NCBI GenBank assembly: GCA_003222675.1
Contig: QHWT01000015.1
Location: 4,734-43,668 of the forward strand
Direction: 5' to 3'
DNA: 38,935 nt
From: Acidobacteriota bacterium
GTDB taxonomy: Bacteria > Acidobacteriota > Vicinamibacteria > Vicinamibacterales > 2-12-FULL-66-21
Of the stretch, positions 17,552 to 25,226 are shown piece by piece. The notes under the pieces are model-generated. The model was not told the DNA's origin. It worked only from the letters and a program-made list of their open reading frames with translations, and searched no databases. Numbering within the stretch: position 1 is the stretch's first letter; each line of letters begins with the position of its first letter. Both the position numbers and the translations under genes were made by a program.

Positions 17552-20185
17552 ATGATGTTTCGGAAGCAGGCGGTCCTCATCGCGTCGGCGCTGGTGGCGC
17601 TTCTCTACGGCACACCCGCCAGAGCCCAGGCCCCGGAAGGAAAGATCACCGGGGTCATCCGTGACGGAAGCGGCGCGGCGATCCCGGGCGTCACCGTGAC
17701 GACGACGAATCAGGCCACGAAGGCTACACAGACGGCGACCACCGGGAGCGACGGCAGCTACTCCCTTTCCGTGCCGCCGGGCGCCTACAGCGTCGCCGCA
17801 ACGCTGCAGGGCTTCCGAAAGGACACGCAAGTCATCGAAGTCGCAGCCGGTTCGTTGAAGGCGGTGGACTTCGCGCTGGAAGCGGCACTGAGCGAGGAGA
17901 TCACCGTCACGGCCATGAAGCGCGACGAAACGGTCCTGAACGTGCCGTTCTCCGTGGCCGCCCGCACCGAGCAGGTGCTGCGCTCACGCGGTGTCGAGGA
18001 CATCGAGGGCGTGGCCGCCAACGTCGGCGGCTTCACCGTGCAGAACCTTGGACCCGGCCAGAGCCAGGTGGCGATCCGCGGCGTCTCCGCCGGCCAGATC
18101 GTCCGGGATCAGCCGGGTGTGAAAGAGCAGGTCGGTGTCTACCTGGACGAGTCGGTCATCTCTCTCTCGCTCTTCACGCCGGACATCGATCTCTTCGACA
18201 CGAACCGCGTGGAGGTGCTGCGTGGGCCGCAGGGCACCTTGTTCGGATCCGGCTCGCTGTCTGGCACCGTCCGTTACATCACGAATCAGCCCGAGATGGG
18301 CGTGAGGAAGGGGTTCGCCGAATTCGGCGCCAGCCTCGTCGGCGGCGGGAACATGGGAGGCGACGTCAAGATCGGCGTCAACGTGCCGATCGGCGACAAG
18401 GCGGCGATGCGCATCGCGTCGTACTTCGATCGCATCCCCGGCTACATCGACGCGGTCCAACCCGACCGCAGCGTGAAGAAGAACGTCAACGACGGCATTC
18501 GGAGCGGCGTGCGGGGTTCCGTCAGAATCGCGTCGAACGATCGCCTGACGATCACGCCGCGGATCGTTTATCAGCGCGTCAGGATGAATGGCTGGAACCG
18601 GATCGACGATTTCAACATCCTCGCCAATCCGTTCACCACGACGCGGCCGGCGGTTACGCTCGGCCCGCGCCAGCAGTTCACGCAGCTCGAAGAGAAGTAC
18701 ACCGACGATTTCGTGCTGAGCGACGTCGACGTGAATTACAACTTCGGCGATGTCGCGCTGACCTCGATTACATCCTACACATATCGCGACGTGCTGGTAA
18801 CGCGCGACGCCACTGCCCTGACGGCGAGCATCACCGGCGGCAGCATCGGCCTGCCGGCGTCCGTCTACACGCTGAACGCTCCACTCTTCGATGCAACGAC
18901 AGCGAAGGTCACGACCGAGGAGCTGCGCTTCTCCGGCAGCAAGAGCAGGTTCCCGTGGGTCGCCGGCGGCTTCTTCAGCCACACGAATCGCCAGTACGGC
19001 CAGAACCTGCCAGTGACTGGATTCGAGGCGCTCAGCGGCATCCCGACCAAGGGGCTGCGCGCGCCCAAGGACTCGTTGTTCTTTTCCGACCTGGGCTACA
19101 AGCTCAATCAGTTCGCCGTCTTCGGCGAGACAACGGCGTCACTGACCGATCAGTTCAGCCTGACCGGCGGCCTGCGGTTGTACCATTTCAGCGAGGACAA
19201 ACAGCAGATCTTCGATGGGATCTTCGGGAACGACGACAATGGGACCTCCCTCGTCTCGCAGCCCGGTTCGACGGACGCGAACGGTGCGGTCCCGCGCGTG
19301 ATTGCCACCTACAAGCTGTCGCCGAACGCGAACCTGAACGCGCAGGTCTCGCGTGGGTTCAGGCTCGGCGGCATCAACGATCCGCTCAACGTGCCGCTCT
19401 GCACGCCGCAGGATCTCGCCACGTTCGGCGGACGCGACACCTGGACGGACGAGAAGGTCTGGAACTACGAGGCCGGGATCAAGTCGCGCGTGCTGAACGG
19501 CAACGGCGCCTTCAACGTTTCGGCGTTCTACATGGACCTGAGCGACCTCCAGGCGACCGTCACCGCCGGATCATGCTCGTCGCGCGTGATCTTCAACGTG
19601 CCCAAAGCCCGCAGCCAGGGTGTCGAACTGGAGTTCGAGGCGGCGGCGAACCGCAACTTCGATTTTGCGATTTCGGCGAGCGTCAACGACTCCGAACTCC
19701 GCTCGACGCTCACGTCAACCGACACGAGCGGCGCCGTCAGCATCGTATCGGGGATCGAGCAGGGACGCCGGCTGCCGACGGTTCCGAAGTTCCAGCTCGC
19801 CACGGCGGCGAACTACCAGTGGGAAGTGAGGCCAGGCTCGATCGCGTACATCACGGGCACGTACCAGCACATCGGATCGCGCTTCACGCAGGTCGGTGAC
19901 CAGGAGCTCGGCACGTTGAACCTGCTCTCGTTTGCGCCGAACACGATCGGCGGCCCGCTGACGAGCGGGGTCTTCACCTACAACCCGGAGCTGCCGGCCT
20001 ACGACCTGCTGAACCTGCGCGCCGGCATCCGTCGCGCCAGGTGGGATATCGCGGCCTACTTGAATAACGTCACCGACGAGCGCGCGCTGCTGTCGTTCGA
20101 TCAGGAGCGCGGAACCCGCGCGCGCATCGGCTTCCTGACCAACCAGCCGCGCACGTTCGGCATCGCGACGAGGGTGGGATTCTGA
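17552..20185 (+). CDS. TonB-dependent outer-membrane receptor with carboxypeptidase-regulatory-like N-domain
   Basis: 877 residues. The start at 17552 is fixed by AAGGAGG and a signal peptide ending TPARAQA; an upstream in-frame extension to 17372 lies in the promoter. Residues 28-110 are an Ig-like regulatory domain (GKITGVIRDGSGAAIPGVTV...GSDGSYSLSVPPGAY). The plug follows (about 115-235) with VLNVPFSVAA, VAIRGVSAG, VGVYLDE and VEVLRGPQGTLFGSGSLSGTVRYIT. The barrel continues to a C-terminal aromatic residue (GIATRVGF), the usual beta-barrel assembly signal. It imports a ligand across the outer membrane using TonB/ExbBD energy, which is not encoded here. The plug style resembles receptors for large organic molecules more than siderophores, but the ligand is unknown. 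There is no SusD partner. Confidence 0.93.
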   Translation: MMFRKQAVLIASALVALLYGTPARAQAPEGKITGVIRDGSGAAIPGVTVTTTNQATKATQTATTGSDGSYSLSVPPGAYSVAATLQGFRKDTQVIEVAAGSLKAVDFALEAALSEEITVTAMKRDETVLNVPFSVAARTEQVLRSRGVEDIEGVAANVGGFTVQNLGPGQSQVAIRGVSAGQIVRDQPGVKEQVGVYLDESVISLSLFTPDIDLFDTNRVEVLRGPQGTLFGSGSLSGTVRYITNQPEMGVRKGFAEFGASLVGGGNMGGDVKIGVNVPIGDKAAMRIASYFDRIPGYIDAVQPDRSVKKNVNDGIRSGVRGSVRIASNDRLTITPRIVYQRVRMNGWNRIDDFNILANPFTTTRPAVTLGPRQQFTQLEEKYTDDFVLSDVDVNYNFGDVALTSITSYTYRDVLVTRDATALTASITGGSIGLPASVYTLNAPLFDATTAKVTTEELRFSGSKSRFPWVAGGFFSHTNRQYGQNLPVTGFEALSGIPTKGLRAPKDSLFFSDLGYKLNQFAVFGETTASLTDQFSLTGGLRLYHFSEDKQQIFDGIFGNDDNGTSLVSQPGSTDANGAVPRVIATYKLSPNANLNAQVSRGFRLGGINDPLNVPLCTPQDLATFGGRDTWTDEKVWNYEAGIKSRVLNGNGAFNVSAFYMDLSDLQATVTAGSCSSRVIFNVPKARSQGVELEFEAAANRNFDFAISASVNDSELRSTLTSTDTSGAVSIVSGIEQGRRLPTVPKFQLATAANYQWEVRPGSIAYITGTYQHIGSRFTQVGDQELGTLNLLSFAPNTIGGPLTSGVFTYNPELPAYDLLNLRAGIRRARWDIAAYLNNVTDERALLSFDQERGTRARIGFLTNQPRTFGIATRVGF

Positions 20186-20192
20186 TTGGGAG

Positions 20193-20302
20193 CTTTTCAA
20201 TCGAACAATCGAAGGACGATCGAAGGAATCGAAGGAGCGTTCCTAAAATTTTGAGATATCGTTCGACTCTTCGGGCTTTCCTTCGACCCTTCGATTGAAA
20301 AG
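20193..20302. terminator. Long inverted repeat between convergent genes, likely bidirectional terminator
   Basis: A perfect 13-bp arm CTTTTCAATCGAA (20193-20205) pairs with TTCGATTGAAAAG (20290-20302). The inner parts repeat ATCGAAGG-type words on the left and CCTTCGA-type words on the right, around an AT-rich centre (AAAATTTT near 20246). It exactly fills the gap between the receptor stop and the GYD stop, so it suits termination in both directions. Confidence 0.7.
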
Positions 20303-20304
20303 AC

Positions 20305-20634
20305 TTACACGGCCGCAGCTCCGGCGCCGCGATATTTGACTGACGTCTTGCACGCGGCATCGATCTCTTCGACCGTGATGAGCGGTGTCGTCTTGACTCT
20401 TACGGTTCCCGACGCATTCGCCGCCAGACTCAACGCCAATCCACTGACGGCGTTGGGCACGTCGGCGATCAGCAGCACATCGTCGTCGCCGTATGCGAAG
20501 TACATGGCTTCGAGCGTTCCGCCCAGACCTTTAATCGCTTTCTCGAGCACCGCCTTGCGGCCGGATCCCCCTTCCGTGAGCAGGCCCCGGGTTCCCTCTG
20601 AGGTGTACGAGGCCGTAATGAGAAACTTCGCCAT
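20305..20634 (-). CDS. GYD-domain protein
   Basis: A 109-residue cytoplasmic protein of the GYD family (dimeric alpha-beta barrel-like fold). The N-terminus MAKFLITASYTSEGTRGLL, the central IKGLGGTLEAMYFAYGDDDVLLIADVP (the family's GYDY-like region with D-D-V) and the end VRVKTTPLITVEEIDAA are characteristic. AAGGAGG lies about 6 bases upstream. The molecular role is unknown; some relatives are described as small stress or monooxygenase-like proteins. It is last in a minus-strand series behind the MFS permease and transaldolase, separated from the permease by a hairpin repeat. Confidence 0.88.
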   Translation of the reverse strand: MAKFLITASYTSEGTRGLLTEGGSGRKAVLEKAIKGLGGTLEAMYFAYGDDDVLLIADVPNAVSGLALSLAANASGTVRVKTTPLITVEEIDAACKTSVKYRGAGAAAV

Positions 20635-20655
20635 ATCAGCCTCCTTCGGGAAAAT

Positions 20656-20751
20656 GGCTCAAGGCTCATGACTCATGGCTCAGGCTGGCTCATGGCTCGG
20701 TGCCCTAAGCCGTCTTAAGACTTGAGCCGCGTCAGCCCTGAGCCTTGAGCC
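20656..20751. repeat. Inverted repeat of GGCTCATG/TGAGCC words
   Basis: GGCTCAAGGCTCA (20656-20668) is perfectly complementary to TGAGCCTTGAGCC (20739-20751). More GGCTCATG words lie on the left and CTGAGCC words on the right, with the palindrome GTCTTAAGAC near the centre (20712-20721). It sits between the MFS stop (20756) and the GYD start. The same 20-base word string recurs with one mismatch at 37429-37448. Confidence 0.85.
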
Positions 20752-20755
20752 GTTC

Positions 20756-22009
20756 TTACGCCGCCTCCGCTTGGCGCTGTCCCGCGCCGATCCGCACCGA
20801 CGTGCGGAAGAAGAGCAGCACGAGCAGCATGATTGCGAACGACATCGTCGCCGAGCTCAACCAGAATGACGTCCAGTTCCTGGTGAGCGTGCCATCGGCG
20901 GCCCTCGTCGTGAAGTAGTCGAGCGCGCTGCCGGACAGGAGCGATCCGATCAACATGCCGACGCCGTAGGTGACGAAGGAAATAAATCCCTGCGCCGTGC
21001 TGCGGAAATGCGGCGGCGCAACCTGGTCGGTGTAAAGCTGCCCCGCGACGAAGAAGAAGTCGTAACACACGCCATGAAGAAGGATCGCGATGTAGAACAT
21101 CCACATCTTCGCCCCGGCATCTCCATACGCGAGAAGGCCATAGCGCACCGCCCACGCGCCGAGTCCCATGAGCAGGATCCCGCGGACGGTCGTAATGCGG
21201 AAGATCACCGGCATCAGGAGCATCATCGCGATCTCGGATATCTGCGCGAGGGTCATCTTGTTCGCAGCGTTCACTACGCCCGCGTCATTCAGATACGGAT
21301 TCGTGAACGAGTAGTAGAACGTCAGCGGAATACAGGCGAGGACCGACGCGATGACGAAAACTGCGAAATCGCGCTGCTTCATCATCACGAGCGCATCGAG
21401 CCCGAGGATGCTCCGCGCGGTGACCTTCTGCCCCTTCGCACGGGGCGGCGTATGCGGCAGCGCGACGAGGCTGTAGATAGCCATCACGATGGAGCTCGCG
21501 GCGGCGAGCATGAACGGCGTGGTCGTCGCCTCGACGCGCATGAATCCGACGATGTTCTGGATAACGATCCAGCCGATCGTCCCCATCACGCGGATCGGCG
21601 GAAAGTCGCGGCCGGGACTGGTGACCTGCTGCATCGTGATGGAGTTCGTCAAGGCAATCGTGGGGAAGTAGCACAGGCAGAAGGCGAGCACGAGCGCGTA
21701 GACCGAGGCAAACGTGGTGACCTTGGTCAGCGCGAACATGCAGATTGCGCCGAGCACGTACAGCACCGCCATCACACGTTCGGTGGCGAAGAAGCGATCG
21801 GCGACGAGCCCGACGAAGAACGGCGAAACGAGCGAGGCCACCGAGGCCGTCCCGAATACGGCTCCGGCCTGCGTGCCGGAAAAGTGAAGCGTGCTGGTCA
21901 GGTACGTGGTGATCGTCACGTACCACGACCCCCAGACTACGTATTCAAGAAACATCATCGCGCCGAGGCGCGTCTTGACGAATGCGGGCACTCGAATCTC
22001 CTGCCTCAT
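20756..22009 (-). CDS. MFS permease of the nucleoside:proton symporter type (NupG/XapB-like)
   Basis: 417 residues, about 12 membrane spans. The N-terminus LGAMMFLEYVVWGSWYVTITTYL, the SPFFVGLVADRFFATERVMAVL loop, RVMGTIGWIVIQNIVGFM and YDFFFVAGQLYTDQVAPPHFRSTAQGFI all match the Nuc_H_symport family, which brings nucleosides into the cell with protons. It lies 3' of a transaldolase gene on the same strand; nucleoside ribose would enter the pentose-phosphate pathway, where transaldolase acts, so a shared role is plausible but inferred. Related permeases in this phylum may carry other sugars. Confidence 0.87.
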   Translation of the reverse strand: MRQEIRVPAFVKTRLGAMMFLEYVVWGSWYVTITTYLTSTLHFSGTQAGAVFGTASVASLVSPFFVGLVADRFFATERVMAVLYVLGAICMFALTKVTTFASVYALVLAFCLCYFPTIALTNSITMQQVTSPGRDFPPIRVMGTIGWIVIQNIVGFMRVEATTTPFMLAAASSIVMAIYSLVALPHTPPRAKGQKVTARSILGLDALVMMKQRDFAVFVIASVLACIPLTFYYSFTNPYLNDAGVVNAANKMTLAQISEIAMMLLMPVIFRITTVRGILLMGLGAWAVRYGLLAYGDAGAKMWMFYIAILLHGVCYDFFFVAGQLYTDQVAPPHFRSTAQGFISFVTYGVGMLIGSLLSGSALDYFTTRAADGTLTRNWTSFWLSSATMSFAIMLLVLLFFRTSVRIGAGQRQAEAA

Positions 22010-22011
22010 GC

Positions 22012-22119
22012 TCTCGTGGCTTCCGCCTTCAGGCGGAAGTCAGCCGCGACGAACGGATCTTCCGGCCAAAGCCGGAAGCCACGAGATCGGAAATTGGATC
22101 TTCCGGCTGAAGCCGGAAG
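22012..22119. repeat. Three consecutive TTCCGGC hairpins inside a longer inverted repeat
   Basis: Three stem-loops with 8-bp perfect stems and 4-base loops: CTTCCGCC/GGCGGAAG (22020-22039), CTTCCGGC/GCCGGAAG (22059-22078) and CTTCCGGC/GCCGGAAG (22100-22119). In addition TCTCGTGGCTTCCG (22012-22025) is perfectly complementary to CGGAAGCCACGAGA (22073-22086). This is a REP-like arrangement between the transaldolase stop and the permease start. Confidence 0.85.
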
Positions 22120-22132
22120 CCGCGGGCATCGG

Positions 22133-23227
22133 TCATGCTTTTGGGTTCTCGGGGTTCGGAATCATCAGGTCGCGAATCTGCCCGTCGAGCTCGTGACACG
22201 CCGCGATGAATTGCCGCAGCGTCCGCCGCGTCGGTGGAAACGTGTCGAAGTCCTCGCGGGACAAGCCGTCCTCGTTGTATGCGCGGACGAAGTCCGGGAA
22301 CTTCATCAGGGCCGACACCACCGTCGGATCGACGGGTTGGTCGATTCGCGACACGACATCCACGTCGCTCGAATTGAAACGCATCTGCCACTTGTACGGC
22401 GGCGAGATCACCACGTCGCCCCCGATGAGCGCGCTCCAGTGCATGTGATTGCGAAAGGCGGCGGACAACAGCCGGAGCCGGTACCCGCGCTCCTTGAAAA
22501 GGCCGTACGTCTTCTTGAAGACGGCAATGCCGGCCCACTCGAACACTCCGGGATCGACGCTGATACCCTGCTGCTCCGCCGCAACCTTCAGCCAGTCGTC
22601 GAGCCGTCCCACCATGATCGTGCAGACCGATCCCATCGACGCGATGTCTTTGCCTTCGCGCTCGCGTCTCTTGAAGCCACGCTCGGCGGCCTCGGCGACG
22701 GCGATACACTGCGGAAGCGAGAAGCATACGGTGGCGTTGATCGTAATGCCGCGATACGTGGCCTCCTCGATCGCGCTGATCCCCGCCGATGTGACCGGAA
22801 TCTTGACGATAATGTTCGGGGCGAGCGCCGCGAACTGTTCGGCCTGTTGAACGATCGCGTCAGCGCTGCGATAGAGACGGGGGTCGGTCTGGACCGACAG
22901 CCGGCCGTTTCGCCCGCCGTGCGCGTCGAAGATGGGCTTCAGCAGCGCCGCTGCCTTCACCGTCATTTCCTCGACGAGCTTCCAGGCGATCTGCTCCTCG
23001 GTGGCCGTCGGCATCGAGCCGATTAAATAAAGGATGCGGTCTTTCCAGAGGTGCATCTCCTTTTTCAGCACCTCGACCACGATCACAGGATTGCACGTGG
23101 CGCCGACAGCCCCCTGCTCGATCGACCACGTCAGCTCCTGGATGGAGGCCGAATCATTCCACAGCGCGGTGGGCGTCGTCCGCGTCATCTCGTGAAGGCG
23201 GCCTTTGTAGCGGGCGGCGGTCGCCAT
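22133..23227 (-). CDS. Transaldolase-family protein
   Basis: 364 residues. It transfers a dihydroxyacetone unit between sugar phosphates in the non-oxidative pentose-phosphate pathway via a lysine Schiff base. The likely catalytic Lys142 is in IIVKIPVTSAG; the barrel start GATCNPVIV (42-50), TINATVCFSLPQCIAVAEA and GSVCTIMVGRLDDWLK are family motifs. The C-terminal extension (SSDVDVVSRIDQPVDP...DFDTFPPTRRTLRQFI) makes it longer than TalB-like enzymes and nearer a divergent transaldolase branch. ATG 23227 is chosen because GGAGGG lies just upstream; an extension to 23284 is in frame. It is first of three minus-strand genes, with repeat-filled gaps between them. Confidence 0.87.
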   Translation of the reverse strand: MATAARYKGRLHEMTRTTPTALWNDSASIQELTWSIEQGAVGATCNPVIVVEVLKKEMHLWKDRILYLIGSMPTATEEQIAWKLVEEMTVKAAALLKPIFDAHGGRNGRLSVQTDPRLYRSADAIVQQAEQFAALAPNIIVKIPVTSAGISAIEEATYRGITINATVCFSLPQCIAVAEAAERGFKRREREGKDIASMGSVCTIMVGRLDDWLKVAAEQQGISVDPGVFEWAGIAVFKKTYGLFKERGYRLRLLSAAFRNHMHWSALIGGDVVISPPYKWQMRFNSSDVDVVSRIDQPVDPTVVSALMKFPDFVRAYNEDGLSREDFDTFPPTRRTLRQFIAACHELDGQIRDLMIPNPENPKA

Positions 23228-23309
23228 GGGCCCTCCAGTCTCGTGGATCATGGAACGCGCCAAGGGTATACACTGCCGTCTCAAGATTGCAACCGTTCAG
23301 GATAGGTAG

Positions 23310-23357
23310 GCCGGGTCTTCAGACCCGGCTTGCAGAGCGGCGGGTCTAAAGACCCGC
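23310..23357. repeat. Two GTCT-NN-AGAC hairpins (dispersed family)
   Basis: GCCGGGTCT-TC-AGACCCGGC (23310-23329) and GCGGGTCT-AA-AGACCCGC (23340-23357). Each is followed by a similar tail (TGCAGAGCGG and TACAGAGCGG), so the pair is a tandem duplication of about 30 bp. It lies between the divergent transaldolase and dehydrogenase genes. Other family copies are at 24878-24895, 35259-35278 and 37468-37490. Confidence 0.88.
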
Positions 23358-23386
23358 CCTACAGAGCGGAAAACGCGAGGCCAGCC

Positions 23387-24844
23387 GTGGAGAACTACGT
23401 CGAGGGCGCCTGGCGCCCGTCAACCGCCACTGAAACCATCCCGGTCATGAATCCTGCGACCGGTGAAGAGCTCGACCGGGTGCCGCTTTCTCCCGCCGCT
23501 GACATCGATGCGGCTGCACGCGCGGCGGCGCGCGCGTATCCGGCCTGGCGCCGGGTGCCCGTTACAGACCGCGTGCAGTACCTCTTCAAGCTGAAGGCGC
23601 TCCTGGAACAGCACTTCGACGACGTGGCGCGGACGATCACGATGGAGGCGGGTAAGACCCTGGCCGAATCGCGCGGCGAGATGCGCCGCGCGATCGAGAA
23701 CGTCGAGGTCGCGTGCGGCGCGCCCATCATGATCCAGGGATACAACTCGGAAGACATCGCCGCCGGGATCGATGAAATCATGATCCGGCAGCCGATCGGC
23801 GTGTGCGCCGTCATTGCGCCCTTCAACTTCCCGGGAATGATCCCGTTCTGGTTCTTCCCGTATGCGATCGCCGCGGGCAACACCGTCTTGATCAAGCCGT
23901 CCGAGCGCGTGCCGCTGACGATGCAGAAGGTGTTCGGGCTGTTGGATGCGCTCGAGCTGCCGCGGGGAGTGGTGAATCTCGTCAATGGCGGCCGAGAAGC
24001 CGTTGACGCGATCCTCGATCATCCGCTGATTCGCACGGTCAGCTTCGTCGGATCGACGTCGACCGCGCTGCACGTGTACTCGCGCGGCGCCGCGCATGGC
24101 AAGCGCGTGCAGTGCCAGGGTGGCGCGAAAAACCCTGTCGTGATTCTGCCGGACGCCGACCTTGCCGCCGCCAGTGAAATCGTCGCCGACAGCGCGTTCG
24201 GCTGCGCCGGACAGCGCTGCCTCGCTTCGTCCTTCGCGATTACGGTCGCTGACGCGGCAAAGCCATTCGCCGAAGCGATGCAGCAGCGCGCGAAGACGCG
24301 CGTCACCGGGTACGGACTCGAGGAAGGTGTGCAGATGGGCCCCGTGATCACGCCGGAGAGCCGCGCCCGCGTCGAGCATCTGATCGACAAGGCCGTTCGC
24401 GAGGGGGCGCGCGCGACCGTCGACGGCCGGAACCCGGACGTCAAGTACAAGAAAGGAAACTTCGTCGCGCCCACCGTCCTCGAGGACCTTCCGTTGGCGA
24501 GCGAGGTCGCGGCCACCGAGATCTTCGGTCCCGTGCTATCGATTCACCGCGCGAACGACATCGACGAGGCGATTGCGGTCGTCAATTCAGGGCGCTACGG
24601 TAATCAGGCCTCGCTCTTCACCAGCAGCGGTTCGAGCGCGCGCAAGTTTCGCTACGAGGCGGAGGTGGGCAACGTCGGCATCAATGTCGGCGTGGCCGCG
24701 CCAATGGCGTTCTTCCCGTTCAGCGGTGCGCGTGAAAGCTTCTTCGGGGATTTGCACGGCCAGGGGCGCGACGCGTTCGAATTCTTCACACAGCAGAAGG
24801 TGGTCGTGGAGCGCTGGCCGAAGGCCTGGTCGCGCAAGTTCTAA
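23387..24844 (+). CDS. mmsA: CoA-acylating methylmalonate-semialdehyde dehydrogenase
   Basis: 485 residues from GTG 23387; upstream codons from 23330 only translate the hairpin repeat. It oxidises (methyl)malonate semialdehyde with NAD and CoA to propionyl- or acetyl-CoA in valine, thymine, beta-alanine or inositol breakdown. Motifs include [36 protein letters not shown] and catalytic C278 in GCAGQRCLA. The usual aldehyde-dehydrogenase glutamate (ELGG) is replaced in [10 protein letters not shown], a hallmark of this CoA-dependent subgroup. The end [21 protein letters not shown] is also typical. No other valine or inositol genes are next to it; the acetate permease pair follows on the same strand. 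Confidence 0.92.
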   Translation: MENYVEGAWRPSTATETIPVMNPATGEELDRVPLSPAADIDAAARAAARAYPAWRRVPVTDRVQYLFKLKALLEQHFDDVARTITMEAGKTLAESRGEMRRAIENVEVACGAPIMIQGYNSEDIAAGIDEIMIRQPIGVCAVIAPFNFPGMIPFWFFPYAIAAGNTVLIKPSERVPLTMQKVFGLLDALELPRGVVNLVNGGREAVDAILDHPLIRTVSFVGSTSTALHVYSRGAAHGKRVQCQGGAKNPVVILPDADLAAASEIVADSAFGCAGQRCLASSFAITVADAAKPFAEAMQQRAKTRVTGYGLEEGVQMGPVITPESRARVEHLIDKAVREGARATVDGRNPDVKYKKGNFVAPTVLEDLPLASEVAATEIFGPVLSIHRANDIDEAIAVVNSGRYGNQASLFTSSGSSARKFRYEAEVGNVGINVGVAAPMAFFPFSGARESFFGDLHGQGRDAFEFFTQQKVVVERWPKAWSRKF

Positions 24845-24845
24845 C

Positions 24846-24895
24846 CACGGATCGCACGGAAGTACACGGATCTGAAACCGGGTCTAAACACCCGG
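24846..24895. repeat. CACGGAT tandem words plus a decayed GTCT-NN-AGAC hairpin
   Basis: CACGGATCG, CACGGAAGTA and CACGGATCTG follow each other at 24847-24875 as near-10-bp units. Directly behind is CCGGGT (24878-24883) paired with ACCCGG (24890-24895); the core reads CTAAAC where other copies have CTAAAG, so the inner pair is lost. It lies just before the DUF485 gene. Confidence 0.7.
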
Positions 24896-24914
24896 CGTGG
24901 CCGAGAGGACATTC

Positions 24915-25220
24915 GTGAACCCGACACGACGGGCACTGCTCGATTCCGTGGAGTTCCAGCACCTGGTGGCGAACCGCTGGCGAGTGTCGCTCGCGCTGAG
25001 CGTCCTGCTCTTCGTGCTCTATTACGGATACATCATCCTCATCGCCGCGAACCGTGCGCTGCTCTCACGCCGGATCGGTGAGGTGACGACGCTCGGTATA
25101 CCGCTCGGCGCGGCGGTCATCGTCGGCGCCTGGCTGCTGACGGCGGTCTACGTCATCTGGGCGAATCGCTACTACGACGCCGAAGCGGCGAGGCTTCGCG
25201 CCCGTGCCGGTGACGGATAG
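24915..25220 (+). CDS. DUF485 membrane protein, ActP partner (YjcH-like)
   Basis: 101 residues with two membrane spans (VSLALSVLLFVLYYGYIILIA and IPLGAAVIVGAWLLTAVYVIWANRYYD). The N-terminal SVEFQHLVANRWR and the WANRYYDAEAARLRA end are the DUF485 signature. The GTG at 24915 is preferred to that at 24897 because GAGAGGA lies just before it. It lies 6 bp before the acetate permease; in many bacteria the same pair (yjcH-actP) forms one operon and the small protein is thought to assist the permease. Confidence 0.88.
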   Translation: MNPTRRALLDSVEFQHLVANRWRVSLALSVLLFVLYYGYIILIAANRALLSRRIGEVTTLGIPLGAAVIVGAWLLTAVYVIWANRYYDAEAARLRARAGDG

Positions 25221-25226
25221 CGCGGC

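Noticed and set aside
21008-23026. A 672-codon plus-strand open frame
   Set aside because: It is antisense to the MFS permease and transaldolase, is Arg/His/Asp-rich without any domain, and arises from high GC codon structure.
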